DNA of 38,943 bases from Candidatus Vogelbacteria bacterium RIFOXYD1_FULL_51_18 (GCA_001823095.1 MHTL01000010.1:1-38943), one strand, 5' to 3'. Shown: positions 7,051 through 15,249, counted from the first letter of the stretch. Translations and numbers: made by a program. Notes: a model not told the origin generated them from the sequence alone.

Positions 7051-8418
7051 TTAAAAATCTCCAAAATCGCCTTTTTCAATTGCGGAGAAGCTGACCAGAT
7101 TTTGGTCAAAATAGAGGTCAATGGCTCCTGTCGGGCCGTTGCGGTGTTTGGCAATGAGGATTTTAGCAACATTATCGCGCCCCGGGCCATCCTCGCGATA
7201 TTCGCGGTGGATGAAGAGCACCACATCGGCATCTTGCTCAATGGAGCCGGAATCGCGGAGGTCAGAGAGACGCGGTTCGCCTCCACGACTCTCTACCGCG
7301 CGGTTGAGCTGTGAGAGCGCGATGACGGGCACGTCAAGCTCGCGCGCGAGCGACTTGAGCGAACGGGAAATCTCGGTAACCTGCTGGACTACCGAATCGG
7401 AACTGGTGCGCGGGACCATCAGCTGGAGGTAATCCACAATAATAAGCCCGAGGCCCTGCTCCGCCTTCATCCTGCGCGACACTGCGCGCATGCGCATGAT
7501 GTTGTTGCTCGGCTCATCGTCAATAAATATCGGCGCGCGGGAAAACACGTCCAAGGTGTCGCGCAAGCGGCTGAAATCCGCATCGTCATGAATCTTGCCC
7601 GTGCGCAGCTTCCATGAGTCCACACGGCCTTCCGCCGCAAGCATGCGCTCCACAAGCTGGCCTGTGCTCATTTCCAGAGAGAAGATGCCCACCGGCACCT
7701 GGTGCCGGAGCGCCGCGTGCCGCGCAATGTCCAGCGCGAAGGCGGTTTTGCCCATGGAGGGCCGCGCCGCGAGAATGATAAGGTCCGAGTTCTGGAAGCC
7801 CGAGAGTTGATTATCCAGTGTTACAAAGCCGCTTGGCACGCCGCGCAGGGTGTTATCGGACTTCTGGAGGCGTTCAAAACGCTCCCAGGCGCTTGCCAAA
7901 GCGTCTTTGATGTGCGTGAAAGTACGTTTGGCAAAGTTGCCCAGTTCATAGACTTTTTTGCCCGCAGAGTCCAGGATTGAATCTAACTCCTCATGCTCCC
8001 CAAAACCGAGTTCCGCAAGCTCCTCCGAGGTGCGGATAAGACGGCGCAACGCAAATTTTTTATGGACGATAGCGGCATAGTGCTCCAGGTTTGCGGCGCT
8101 CGGCACAACGCCGGTGAGTTCGGCAAGGTAGCTGGAGCCCCCCACGCGCTCAATAGCGGCGCGCTCGCGCAGGAGCGAGGTAACCGAGACGAGGTCAATG
8201 GGTTCTCCGCGGCCAAACAGGTCTTGCATGGCGCGGTAAATGTCGGCATGCCGGTCCATATAAAAGGACTCGGGCGAAATGAGGTCCACAATCTGGTGCA
8301 TCCCCTGCGGACGCAACATCAAAGAGCCCAAAAGCGCGCGCTCTGCGTCCGCATCCTGCGGGGGTATGCGGGCACCCGTGCGGAAGCCCCTTACCTCCTT
8401 AAGTCCAGCTGGTGCCAT
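7051..8418 (-). CDS. dnaB: Replicative DNA helicase DnaB
   Basis: Hexameric 5'-3' helicase of the replication fork. The 455-residue protein has the N-terminal helical domain (PPQDADAERALLGSLML, PESFYMDRHADIYRAM) and a RecA-like C-terminal domain with Walker A ARPSMGKTA (G223-K224-T225), Walker B LIIVDYLQLM, LSQLNRAVESR and the LRDSGSIEQDADVV signature. Normal length. The ATG at 8418 lies 9 bases after a TACAAT box preceded by TGC, so the message would have almost no leader. recR follows 2 bases downstream. Confidence 0.97.
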   Translation of the reverse strand: MAPAGLKEVRGFRTGARIPPQDADAERALLGSLMLRPQGMHQIVDLISPESFYMDRHADIYRAMQDLFGRGEPIDLVSVTSLLRERAAIERVGGSSYLAELTGVVPSAANLEHYAAIVHKKFALRRLIRTSEELAELGFGEHEELDSILDSAGKKVYELGNFAKRTFTHIKDALASAWERFERLQKSDNTLRGVPSGFVTLDNQLSGFQNSDLIILAARPSMGKTAFALDIARHAALRHQVPVGIFSLEMSTGQLVERMLAAEGRVDSWKLRTGKIHDDADFSRLRDTLDVFSRAPIFIDDEPSNNIMRMRAVSRRMKAEQGLGLIIVDYLQLMVPRTSSDSVVQQVTEISRSLKSLARELDVPVIALSQLNRAVESRGGEPRLSDLRDSGSIEQDADVVLFIHREYREDGPGRDNVAKILIAKHRNGPTGAIDLYFDQNLVSFSAIEKGDFGDF

Positions 8419-8427
8419 GGTTGATTG

Positions 8428-8436
8428 ATTGTAGCA
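8428..8436 (-). promoter_or_regulatory. Extended -10 element of dnaB
   Basis: On the minus strand TGC-TACAAT, 9 bases before the ATG. Expected start is 2-3 bases before the ATG. The rest of the interval to hicA (8439-8491) holds a degenerate run of AGCT-type short repeats only. Confidence 0.5.
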
Positions 8437-8491
8437 CTAGAGGCTAGCGGCTGGAAGCTGGGAGCTTGGGGAAAAAGTGCACAAAAAGGGA

Positions 8492-8686
8492 TTAGCTCTG
8501 TTTAGGATGAGGGATACCGAGGTCGCGGCAAATTTTTCTGGCAAGAATATTGCTGATATCTTGATGACGAGGGACTGTTGAGATTACCCCGCTTGATGCG
8601 TTTCGGAAGATGCTGTGTTTCGCCCCTTCGCGAGCCAGTTTACATTGGTTTGCTCTAAGGTGTGAGAGAAACTCTCTCCTTTTCAT
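8492..8686 (-). CDS. hicA: HicA-type mRNA interferase toxin
   Basis: 64-residue YcfA/HicA-family toxin, a double-stranded-RNA-binding-fold RNase. It shows RREFLSHLRANQCKLAREGAKHSIF with the catalytic His of the KHSIF segment, then VPRHQDISNILARKICRDLGI, the usual C-terminal helix. It lies 7 bases downstream of hicB, as antitoxin-first hicBA pairs do in some loci. Both genes depend on the hicB promoter. The size is normal and nothing suggests inactivation. Confidence 0.85.
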   Translation of the reverse strand: MKRREFLSHLRANQCKLAREGAKHSIFRNASSGVISTVPRHQDISNILARKICRDLGIPHPKQS

Positions 8687-8693
8687 GCGTTGA

Positions 8694-8918
8694 TTACTCC
8701 GTAACGGGGAAGAAAAAGGGTTCTTTCTTTACTCTTCCTGTGCTCTCACTACGGTTACGTCCGTAACGTAATACCATTTTAAGCGCATCAGCAAGATTTT
8801 CCCGCGCTTCAGTAATAGTTCTCCCTTGGGTATTAACGCCCGGTATCTCCTCAAGCCATGCTACTATCCATCTACCTGAACGTCGATAGACCGCGGTGTA
8901 TTTTCGTGCCTTTCTCAT
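8694..8918 (-). CDS. hicB: HicB-type antitoxin
   Basis: 74-residue HicB-like protein with the partial RNase H-like fold: RKYTAVYRRSGRWIVAWLEE, IPGVNTQGRTITEARENLADAL, and a short basic tail. Such proteins bind and block HicA. No C-terminal DNA-binding domain is visible, so any autoregulation would have to work through another route. The ATG lies 6 bases after a perfect TATAAT, implying a leaderless message. Confidence 0.85.
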   Translation of the reverse strand: MRKARKYTAVYRRSGRWIVAWLEEIPGVNTQGRTITEARENLADALKMVLRYGRNRSESTGRVKKEPFFFPVTE

Positions 8919-8924
8919 GCGCCT

Positions 8925-8953
8925 ATTATACTATATCAGAGCTGATTATCCAA
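8925..8953 (-). promoter_or_regulatory. Promoter of hicBA
   Basis: TTGGAT (8948-8953), 17-base spacer, consensus TATAAT (8925-8930), then 6 bases to the hicB ATG. The remaining interval to cysS (8954-9089) holds one degenerate copy of the AACAC-CGA-GTGTT palindrome at 8962-8974 and nothing else I can support. Confidence 0.65.
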
Positions 8954-9089
8954 CAGTATCCGATACCGAGTGTTTGATATAAGAGTAAGAAAGAGTTTTA
9001 AGAGAGATGTGGAGTATTGTTGACAGTAAAGCCGAATGGTCAATCAACGTTCTGCGGCGAGATATGGAACGATTCATACGTCGACTTTC

Positions 9090-10481
9090 TTACAATGGCA
9101 ATAGTTTGGGGCCCTCGAGGGTGTCGTTGACAGTATAACCGAGTTGGCGAATTTTTTTACGCAGTGCATCAGCGGCGCTAAAGTCACCGTCCTGGCGCGC
9201 TTCTTCGCGCTGGCGCGCCAGTTCGCGTACTTCTTTTGGAATTTCTTTTTCCTCACTCTTGGTGATGCCAAGCCCGAGCACCTCGTCGGCAGAGAGGGCA
9301 AAGGCGCGCTTCTCGGCAGGGGAGAGGGAGTCCTGCCGGCAGACACTCCAGAGCACCTCCAACGCGCCCGGGGTATCAAGGTCATTGCATATTTTTTGGT
9401 CAAACGCGGCAAGGGACTTCTCTGGCGCCATTCCACCGCTGGGAGCATCGCGCACGATGCGAGAGAGCCGCTCTCGGGCGTTGTTCGCCGCAGTAAGCGC
9501 ATCCCAGTTAAAATTCATTTGCTGGCGGTAATGTGTTTGCATGGTAAGGTAACGGTAGGCAAGGGGGGAGAGTTCGCGTTTTTCAATGTCGCTCATTGTG
9601 TAAGTATTCCCCAGAGACTTGCTCATTTTCTTCCCGTCAACGAGCACAAACTCGTTATGCACCCAGTAGTTAACAGCGCTGTGGCCAAAACGCGCCTCGT
9701 TCTGGGCAAGTTCATTGGTATGGTGGAGCAGGAGGTCCACTCCGCCCATATGGATATCAAAGTGCTCTCCCAAATAGTGTGTGCTCATTGCCGAGCACTC
9801 AATATGCCAGCCGGGAAAACCCACTCCCCAAGGCGAGTCCCATTCCATCGCACGCTTACCTACCGGCAAGACAGGCACACTGGTTTTTTGAGAGAACTTC
9901 CAGAGCGCAAAGTCGGTAGCATTTTTTTTCTCCGCGTTTTTTGGCACACGCGCGCCCTCCAAGAGACCACCGACATCAAGCCCCGCGGGGGCGCCGTAGT
10001 GAGAAAATCTGAAGGTGTCAAAGTAGATGCCGTCGCTGGTGTGGTAGGCATAGCCCTTTTCTTCCAACGCCTTAATAAAAGCAATTTGCTCATTAATGTG
10101 CTCTGTTGCCTTCACCCAATGGGCTGGAGGGATAATATTCAACTTCGCCCCATCTTCCACAAAGAGCGCAAGATATTTTTGGCTGATTTCAAGCGCCGAG
10201 AGCCCTTCGCGCCGCGCACCTTCTAGAACCTTATCCTCGCCGACGTCCCCATCTCCCATCAGATGCCCTACATCAGTGATGTTTTGAACATACGTTACTT
10301 GGTAGCCTGCGCGAGTGAGTGTGCGAAGGAGGATGTCAGCGAGCAGATAGGTGCGGAAGTTCCCGATGTGCGCAGCATCGTAGACCGTCGGTCCGCAAGC
10401 ATACATGCTCACACGGGGAGGGGAGAGTGGTATAAAATCTTCCACTCGCCGCGAGAGTGTGTTAAAAAGTCTTAAAACCAT
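9090..10481 (-). CDS. cysS: Cysteinyl-tRNA synthetase
   Basis: Class I synthetase charging tRNA-Cys. Beginning MVLRLFNTLSRRVEDFIP, it shows YACGPTVYDAAHIGNFR (zinc Cys and HIGH-type motif), GWHIECSAM, HMGGVDLLLHHTNE and KMSKSLGN, then a helical anticodon-binding C-terminus. About 463 residues, usual length. I chose the ATG at 10481 since the upstream 22 codons lie within corA; the gene then overlaps the corA stop by 10 bases, suggesting translational coupling. No promoter is evident at its start. Confidence 0.96.
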   Translation of the reverse strand: MVLRLFNTLSRRVEDFIPLSPPRVSMYACGPTVYDAAHIGNFRTYLLADILLRTLTRAGYQVTYVQNITDVGHLMGDGDVGEDKVLEGARREGLSALEISQKYLALFVEDGAKLNIIPPAHWVKATEHINEQIAFIKALEEKGYAYHTSDGIYFDTFRFSHYGAPAGLDVGGLLEGARVPKNAEKKNATDFALWKFSQKTSVPVLPVGKRAMEWDSPWGVGFPGWHIECSAMSTHYLGEHFDIHMGGVDLLLHHTNELAQNEARFGHSAVNYWVHNEFVLVDGKKMSKSLGNTYTMSDIEKRELSPLAYRYLTMQTHYRQQMNFNWDALTAANNARERLSRIVRDAPSGGMAPEKSLAAFDQKICNDLDTPGALEVLWSVCRQDSLSPAEKRAFALSADEVLGLGITKSEEKEIPKEVRELARQREEARQDGDFSAADALRKKIRQLGYTVNDTLEGPKLLPL

Positions 10482-11374
10482 CGCTTGCGTTTGAAGTAGA
10501 CGAGCATGAATACTGTCACCAGAGACATCATAATGACCACAATCCAAAACCCATACGGCTGTTCCACCAGTGGCGTATGCTTAATATTCATACTAAAGAG
10601 ATTTGCAACCAGCGAGAGCGGAAAAGTGACAAAAGCAAGGAGGGTAAAAATTTTCATTACCTCGTTTGTTTTTGCGGTCAGGAGCGAGTCATTAGTGCTG
10701 TGCAGGTCATTCACGATTTCCTTATTGCCCTCAATGATGTTTGTGATTTTGTAGTACTCGTTTGAAAGAGAGCGGATATAGTAAGGGAAACGCTCGTCAA
10801 AGAGCTCGCCGGCATCGGACTCTAGAGAAATTAAGAGATCCTCATGGTTTTTAAGCGCCCAATGGAAGTCCAGGAGCGAGCGATTCACATTGGAGATGCG
10901 CTCCACCATACGCCGCTCTTCTCCGGCAAAAATCATGCGCTCAATATCTTTAAGATTGCCGTTGATAGATTCCATGTGGTCTTCAATGGAACGATAGAGG
11001 CCCTTCATAATGTTGAAGAAAACAAAACCCGCATCAACGTGCGCCGTTTTACTATTGCCCATCAATTCTCCAACCTCAAAGAGTTTAGTGAAGTCAGCAA
11101 ATTCATTGATACGCTCATAATGCACCGTTACGATAAAATCTTTTCCAATAATAAAATCTACCTCCGCATTTCCATGGTCGTATACGGGAAAATAGAGAAC
11201 GAGGTAAACTGCATTGGAATAAACGTCTACTTTTGGCCGCAGTGACGGCACGCTCATCTCTTGCGCAACTATCTGGTGTATCTCAAATTCCTCCCGAATC
11301 TTGGCCACATCGTCCGGGGAAGGCGATTCCATGTCAATCCAAGTTACGCCGCGGAATGAACTCTTGGTAATCAT
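10472..11374 (-). CDS. corA: CorA-like magnesium/divalent cation channel, SMN instead of GMN
   Basis: Pentameric inner-membrane channel family for Mg2+ and related ions. The 300-residue protein has the cytoplasmic domain (WIDMESPSPDDVAKIREEF, then an all-beta and long-helix region with DFHWALKNHEDLL) and two C-terminal helices: VMKIFTLLAFVTFPLSLVAN and GFWIVVIMMSLVTVFMLVYF, ending in the basic KRKRWF. The signature GMN that lines the channel mouth is FSMN here. The start is 26 bases from the divergent S41 protease gene and both share an AGTATACT -10 element. Confidence 0.9.
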   Translation of the reverse strand: MITKSSFRGVTWIDMESPSPDDVAKIREEFEIHQIVAQEMSVPSLRPKVDVYSNAVYLVLYFPVYDHGNAEVDFIIGKDFIVTVHYERINEFADFTKLFEVGELMGNSKTAHVDAGFVFFNIMKGLYRSIEDHMESINGNLKDIERMIFAGEERRMVERISNVNRSLLDFHWALKNHEDLLISLESDAGELFDERFPYYIRSLSNEYYKITNIIEGNKEIVNDLHSTNDSLLTAKTNEVMKIFTLLAFVTFPLSLVANLFSMNIKHTPLVEQPYGFWIVVIMMSLVTVFMLVYFKRKRWF

Positions 11375-11385
11375 GCTAGGCTTAT

Positions 11386-11393
11386 AGTATACT
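11386..11393. promoter_or_regulatory. Shared palindromic -10 element of divergent corA and S41 protease genes
   Basis: AGTATACT reads TATACT on both strands. On + the box (11388-11393) is 7 bases before the protease ATG; on - the box (11386-11391) is 11 bases before the corA ATG. The two promoters cannot be occupied together. Confidence 0.55.
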
Positions 11394-11400
11394 ACTCCCC

Positions 11401-12672
11401 ATGTGGAATGGTAAACCCCGCCCTGTCGGCAGACAGATTCTTGAACGGGCGCTAATTTTATTGCTTGTTGTCGGGCTTCCCGCGGCTTTTTTAGCCGGCG
11501 CCTACCTCACACCTCTCTCACAGGAGGCAAGTGCGGGCATATCATGCGTTCTCAATACCCAGAGCGCGGCAGCGCGCGATGTGGATTTTGCGCCCTTTTG
11601 GCGGGCGTGGCAGATTATTGACCAAAAGTATGTAGGAACAGCAACAACAACGGCGACGAGTAGCAACAGCGAGACAGATCCAAACGCGCGTCTCTGGGGA
11701 GCAATCTCGGGAATGGTGGATTCTCTTGGCGACCCATATACTGTCTTCCTCCCGCCGACAGAGAAAAAAGTGTTTGACGCAGACATTAAGGGTAGCTTCG
11801 GCGGTGTGGGGATTGAGCTCGGGGTGCGTGACAGAATACTTACCGCAATCTCAGCGCTTGAGGGAACTCCCGCTAAACGCGCGGGGGTTCAGCCCGGCGA
11901 TAAGATACTCAAGGTTGACGGCGTGAGCACGGAGCGGATGATCTCCGAGCGCGCAGTAACACTCATCCGCGGAGAGGTTGGCACCTCTGTAGTGCTCACT
12001 CTCTACCGAGAAGGCGTCACGGAGCCTTTTGATGTAAAGCTGACACGGGCAATTATTGAGGTTCCCACGCTTGAGACAAAAACACTCCCGGGCAATATCT
12101 TTGTCATCAGTCTTTACAACTTTAGCGGCAAGTCTGACGCACTGTTTAAAGATGCGGTAAAAAAATTCACTGCAAGCGGGAGCGCCAAACTTATCATTGA
12201 CTTGCGGGGAAATCCGGGTGGATATCTTGACGCCGCTGTGGATGTTTCCAGCTGGTTCTTGCCCGCAGGCAAGGTAGTGCTCCGGGAACAGATTGGCCCA
12301 CAACGACAGGAACAAATCTATCGCACTACGCACGCTGGCATCTCCATGAGAGGAGTGCGCATGGTCATACTCATTGACGAAGGGAGCGCTTCTGCATCAG
12401 AGATTGTTGCTGGAGCTCTGCGCGAATACGGCGTGGCAACTCTCGTGGGCGAGCGTTCCTTCGGCAAAGGCTCCGTGCAAGAGTTGGCGCCGGTGACTAA
12501 AGAGACGTCGCTTAAAGTGACCATTGCGCGCTGGCTTACGCCCTTGGGGAACTCAATTTCCAAAGAGGGTCTTACCCCAGACATTACAATTATCCCGACT
12601 CCCGAAGATATAAAAGCGAGAAGGGACGTGCAGATGGAGCGCGCGGTCTCCTTCCTCTTAAATGGCCGCTAG
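11401..12672 (+). CDS. S41-family C-terminal processing protease (CtpA/Prc type)
   Basis: Membrane-anchored serine protease with a PDZ domain, acting on the outer face of the membrane. Of 423 residues, an N-terminal helix ([19 protein letters not shown]) anchors it; the PDZ lies near 130-215 ([25 protein letters not shown]); the protease domain has [10 protein letters not shown] and [11 protein letters not shown] with nucleophile Ser331, Lys356 in [10 protein letters not shown] and Gln360, matching the 25-residue Ser-Lys spacing of the family. A leaderless start is likely. rplI begins right after its stop. Confidence 0.93.
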   Translation: MWNGKPRPVGRQILERALILLLVVGLPAAFLAGAYLTPLSQEASAGISCVLNTQSAAARDVDFAPFWRAWQIIDQKYVGTATTTATSSNSETDPNARLWGAISGMVDSLGDPYTVFLPPTEKKVFDADIKGSFGGVGIELGVRDRILTAISALEGTPAKRAGVQPGDKILKVDGVSTERMISERAVTLIRGEVGTSVVLTLYREGVTEPFDVKLTRAIIEVPTLETKTLPGNIFVISLYNFSGKSDALFKDAVKKFTASGSAKLIIDLRGNPGGYLDAAVDVSSWFLPAGKVVLREQIGPQRQEQIYRTTHAGISMRGVRMVILIDEGSASASEIVAGALREYGVATLVGERSFGKGSVQELAPVTKETSLKVTIARWLTPLGNSISKEGLTPDITIIPTPEDIKARRDVQMERAVSFLLNGR

Positions 12673-12673
12673 T

Positions 12674-13126
12674 ATGCGCATAATACTCCTGCGCAACGTG
12701 CAAAAACTGGGGAAAAAGTATGACATTAAAGATGTTGCTGACGGCTACGCGAGAAATTTTTTAATCACGCGCGGTCTCGCCAAATATGCGACGCGCAATG
12801 CGGAAGCGGAAGCAGAGAAGCTCCGTGCCACCCTAGAAAATAGGGGAGAGGCACAAGAGGCGCTCTTGGAAAAAGAGCTAGCGGAACTTGCGGGGAAGAC
12901 GGTCAGCATCAAACGTCCCGCGAACGATAAGGGTCATCTCTTTTCGCAAATACATCCAGAGGATATTGCTGAAGTAATCGCACACGATATAGGCATCACG
13001 TTAAAAGCAGAGCATCTTGTTCTCTCCGAGCCCATAAAAACACTTGGCGCGCATACAATAGAAGTTGCCGTACGAGATCACCACACGACCATTACCATTA
13101 TTGTCGAGAAAACATCGGATGTTTAA
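12674..13126 (+). CDS. rplI: Ribosomal protein bL9
   Basis: Large-subunit protein near the L1 stalk. [20 protein letters not shown] starts the N-terminal rRNA-binding domain, followed by [17 protein letters not shown], the long connecting helix and a C-terminal domain ([16 protein letters not shown]). About 150 residues, normal. I prefer the ATG at 12674 to the one at 12662 because bL9 begins at this Met and 12662 overlaps the protease stop. The final codons (TSDV) and TAA are supplied by a palindromic repeat. L9 is reported missing from some CPR lineages, so its presence narrows placement. Confidence 0.95.
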   Translation: MRIILLRNVQKLGKKYDIKDVADGYARNFLITRGLAKYATRNAEAEAEKLRATLENRGEAQEALLEKELAELAGKTVSIKRPANDKGHLFSQIHPEDIAEVIAHDIGITLKAEHLVLSEPIKTLGAHTIEVAVRDHHTTITIIVEKTSDV

Positions 13127-13165
13127 GATCCCAACATCCGATGTTTAAATTCAACACTCGGTGTT
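13111..13165. repeat. Cluster of three AACAY-YCG-RTGTT palindromes at the rplI/rpmA junction
   Basis: AACATCGGATGTT (13111-13123), AACATCCGATGTT (13133-13145) and AACACTCGGTGTT (13153-13165). The first two pair into a 13-14-bp hairpin that overlaps the rplI stop (13124-13126). As the only spacer between convergent rplI and rpmA it probably acts as terminator too. Confidence 0.8.
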
Positions 13166-13169
13166 TCTC

Positions 13170-13442
13170 TTAAGAGACCTGAACTACTTTCGCAAGACGC
13201 ACTCTGCCATCAAATCTGTGTTTGCGCTTTTGGGCGAAAGAGACGATACCATCCGCAATAGCGTAGAGCGTATGATCCTTGCCGACACGAACATTGCGCC
13301 CCGCGAGGATTTTGGTGCCGCGCTGGCGGACAATAATCTCACCTGGACGGACCTTCTCTCCGGCATAGCGCTTGACCCCAAGATACTTAGGGTTGGAATC
13401 GCGTAAATTTTTTGCTGTACCGCCAGCTTTCCTATGTGCCAT
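13170..13442 (-). CDS. rpmA: Ribosomal protein bL27
   Basis: Large-subunit protein at the peptidyl-transferase centre. [52 protein letters not shown] and [12 protein letters not shown] are classic; 90 residues. The ATG at 13442 is set by MAHRK; six codons upstream in frame are not part of the family. No N-terminal extension needing proteolysis is seen. It is separated from rplU, its usual partner, by more than 7 kb and lies tail to tail with rplI. The divergent gene at 13451 begins only 8 bases from this start. Confidence 0.97.
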   Translation of the reverse strand: MAHRKAGGTAKNLRDSNPKYLGVKRYAGEKVRPGEIIVRQRGTKILAGRNVRVGKDHTLYAIADGIVSFAQKRKHRFDGRVRLAKVVQVS

Positions 13443-13450
13443 AATAGAGC

Positions 13451-13810
13451 ATGGTAACAAAAGAGGGGAGCATTGGCAAGATATTTATAGACCGCGCGTT
13501 TGCGCCCCTCCTCATCATCCTTGTGGGAGTATCTGCTTACGGATTGGGGCGATTGAATAATATACGGAGCAACGCTGAACCAGTAACAATTAATACACCA
13601 TCCGAAGTCGGACCCGCCACGGCGGGTCCGACTTCCACAAGCACAAAAGAGGGGAAGGTAGTCGCTTCCAAGAATGGCAGCAAATACCATCTCTCCACCT
13701 GCCCCGGCGCGGGACAGATAAAAGAGGAAAACAAAATTTGGTTCGAGAGCGCCGCCGCGGCAGTGGCGGCAGGATACACTTCCGCCGCAAATTGCCCGGG
13801 ATTAAAGTAA
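13451..13810 (+). CDS. Membrane-anchored protein with Ada-like metal-binding domain
   Basis: 119 residues: one helix ([18 protein letters not shown], about 18-35), a Ser/Thr-rich linker, and a C-terminal domain [20 protein letters not shown] ... [21 protein letters not shown]. The arrangement of H80, C84 and C115 and the final IW/GY segments resembles the small metal-binding domain of Ada-type proteins often found alone behind a membrane anchor; the domain would lie outside the cell. Function unknown. Residues 52-62 of the linker ([11 protein letters not shown]) are encoded by a palindromic element. Confidence 0.75.
   Translation: MVTKEGSIGKIFIDRAFAPLLIILVGVSAYGLGRLNNIRSNAEPVTINTPSEVGPATAGPTSTSTKEGKVVASKNGSKYHLSTCPGAGQIKEENKIWFESAAAAVAAGYTSAANCPGLK
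13604..13635. repeat. Palindromic element in the linker of the Ada-like domain protein (15-2-15)
   Basis: GAAGTCGGACCCGCC (13604-13618), centre ac, GGCGGGTCCGACTTC (13621-13635). It shares the GAAGTCGGAC/GTCCGACTTC arm ends with the elements in rplU and recR and uses the same reading frame for them (GAA GTC and ACT TCC codons). Confidence 0.85.
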
Positions 13811-13820
13811 AGAAAGTGAA

Positions 13821-13848
13821 GCCCCGATTCGCCGCGGCGAATCGGGGC
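13821..13848. repeat. 28-bp perfect palindrome
   Basis: GCCCCGATTCGCC, centre GC, GGCGAATCGGGGC. It lies between convergent genes and may stop transcription, though no T run follows. The CGCC-NN-GGCG core also occurs in the palindromes at 13604 and 37524. Confidence 0.75.
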
Positions 13849-13855
13849 CAGTAGT

Positions 13856-14053
13856 CTAGCGCGAATCCTCCTTCTTTTCACGGAGTGTTCGCTGCTGTGC
13901 GCGCGGAAGCGGATCCATTGCTACGAGAAAAAGGACATTGCCCTCGTTCCTGCAACTCCCCGGCCCCATTTCTTTAGGGATCCAATTCTTCCCTCTAGGA
14001 ATGAATTCGCCGCGTGCACACCCCACTGATAGACTGTTTCCATCATTTGACAT
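13856..14053 (-). CDS. Small protein of unknown function
   Basis: 65 residues from the ATG at 14053, which has AGAGGAT 6 bases upstream; a longer frame starts at 14128. The sequence (SVGCARGEFIPRGKNWIPKE, then VLFLVAMDPLPRAQQRT and a charged tail) is soluble-looking with two Cys and reads like real protein, but I recognise no family. It converges with the Ada-like domain gene across the 28-bp palindrome. It could still be spurious. The rest of the interval up to 14121 has no other gene. Confidence 0.45.
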   Translation of the reverse strand: MSNDGNSLSVGCARGEFIPRGKNWIPKEMGPGSCRNEGNVLFLVAMDPLPRAQQRTLREKKEDSR

Positions 14054-14121
14054 TACACTATCCTCTTTACAGAGCATTTTTGCCCAGATATTCTGGGCTG
14101 TATCTGACATATATACTACCG

Positions 14122-14151
14122 TGGACAAGGGAAGGACGCAAGTGCTATACT
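14122..14151 (+). promoter_or_regulatory. Promoter of the anchored protein gene at 14182
   Basis: TGGACA (14122-14127), 18-base spacer, TATACT (14146-14151), about 30 bases before the ATG. Confidence 0.5.
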
Positions 14152-14181
14152 GGAGCCCTATTACTAGTAAGCAACAATCAC

Positions 14182-14646
14182 ATGCAAAAAAGCATTATTG
14201 CGGTCATTATCATTCTTGTCCTTGCCACTGCCGGCTATTGGTGGTTTATCCGAGATACAGTCCCGGGGGATGAAGGGACTATTGCAACCTCGAGCATACC
14301 TCTCTCGGAACAGGAAATTGTGACTGTTAAGCACGCGTACAAAAGCGGCAAACATGTGATGGTCGGCTCTTTAATGGTTCCCACACCTTGTGATGAACTC
14401 TCTTGGGATGCGCGTGTGGCTGAATCTATGCCGGAGCAAGTCAGCATTTCCTTCACCATCGTAAAGAAAGAGGGGACAGAGGTCTGCGCCCAGGCGCTCA
14501 CCGCAAAGCAGTTTAAGGTGGAAGCTACAGCGAGCGCATCATCAACGTGGAGCGCGACACTTAATGGGACTCCCCTACAGCTCAATATAATTGAGGCGGG
14601 GGAGGGGGAAGATTTGGAAAAGTTTGAAGTTGAGATCAAGGGATAG
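14182..14646 (+). CDS. Membrane-anchored extracytoplasmic protein, unknown function
   Basis: 154 residues. MQKSIIAVIIILVLATAGYWWFI is an N-terminal helix with one Lys before it, so the remainder is outside the cell. The outer domain has VMVGSLMVPTPCDELSWDAR, SISFTIVKKEGTEVCAQALT (two Cys that could form a disulfide) and a beta-rich C-terminus. The pattern resembles small secreted beta-sandwich inhibitors or lipoprotein-like domains, but I cannot name the family. I chose this ATG because it is 30 bases from a good promoter and begins the membrane helix; the open frame reaching back to 14014 lies upstream of the promoter. Confidence 0.7.
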   Translation: MQKSIIAVIIILVLATAGYWWFIRDTVPGDEGTIATSSIPLSEQEIVTVKHAYKSGKHVMVGSLMVPTPCDELSWDARVAESMPEQVSISFTIVKKEGTEVCAQALTAKQFKVEATASASSTWSATLNGTPLQLNIIEAGEGEDLEKFEVEIKG

Positions 14647-14709
14647 AAGAGAAGAGGAGCGCCGAGTATTAAGGAGTATTTAAGGGACAAGGGGTAGGGA
14701 AGCGCAGGG

Positions 14710-14751
14710 AAAAACACCAAGTGTTGGAATCCCTGAACATTTGGTGTTTTT
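14710..14751. terminator. Bidirectional terminator made of a degenerate palindromic repeat
   Basis: AAAAACACCAA-g-TGTT (14710-14725), 10-nt loop, AACA-t-TTGGTGTTTTT (14736-14751): 16 pairs with one wobble. It provides T runs on both strands between two convergent genes and looks like a diverged copy of the AACAC family. Confidence 0.8.
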
Positions 14752-14793
14752 ATATGTGCCTATGTCGCACAATGCTTATTTTGCGCGTATACC

Positions 14794-15249
14794 TTATACC
14801 TTCAATTTAGGATTGGACCAGCAGGGTTTGCTCCAGCGCCAGTGCTCTGTCCCCGCCTTTGAGAGAAGGTACATGGCATAGGCGATGTTCCCGTCTGTGG
14901 TGTAAATGTCGTAGCCCAATTCTCTGCTACGCGCGAGGTGGTATTTTTCGTTAATCTGGAAGAGGCCCGTATCGCTTGGGTTGTGGATGCCGCGGATGAG
15001 CTTCCCGGACTTTGGGTCAAATTGCTTCAGAGAACTCTCGCAGAAGGCAATTTTGCGGGCAAGGGCAGGACTGATGCCTGCCTTGCGAGCTTGTGTTGTA
15101 ATACGCTCGCTGATTGAGGAAGACTCGGAGCCCTCAAGAATATTTTCTGACTCTTTAGGAGCAAAACTAAACTCGCCCTTAGCCATAACAAGCTCTATAA
15201 AGGTCGTGGGGATATCGGATGTAGCCAAAGAGCCCGATGATTTCTCCAC
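14794..15249 (-). CDS. SLT-type lytic transglycosylase-like protein; 5' frame uncertain
   Basis: Cleaves peptidoglycan glycan strands in the related families. The 151-residue product from the GTG at 15249 has ALARKIAFCESSLKQFD with the catalytic Glu71, DTGLFQINEKYH (GLFQIN motif) and NIAYAMYLLSKAG. The frame stays open upstream of the GTG and encodes PILRTVQIGLASLIAVSN, clearly a signal-peptide-like segment, but contains no ATG, GTG or TTG before a TAG. The only ATG after the promoter (15350) is in another frame and would need one extra base to join. So the gene is either frameshifted, misassembled, or uses an odd start. Promoter and hairpin lie upstream. Confidence 0.75.
   Translation of the reverse strand: MEKSSGSLATSDIPTTFIELVMAKGEFSFAPKESENILEGSESSSISERITTQARKAGISPALARKIAFCESSLKQFDPKSGKLIRGIHNPSDTGLFQINEKYHLARSRELGYDIYTTDGNIAYAMYLLSKAGTEHWRWSKPCWSNPKLKV

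Noticed and set aside
8439-8491. Short AGCT-type direct repeats between dnaB and hicA
   Set aside because: Too short and degenerate to call a repeat array or a recombination site.
9020-9045. TTGAC...GTCAA inverted repeat between hicB and cysS as an operator
   Set aside because: Five-base arms with a 14-base centre are weak and no promoter is attached.
9144-10226. 360-codon open frame opposite cysS
   Set aside because: cysS motifs are complete on the minus strand; the opposite frame shows no family features and has no ribosome site.
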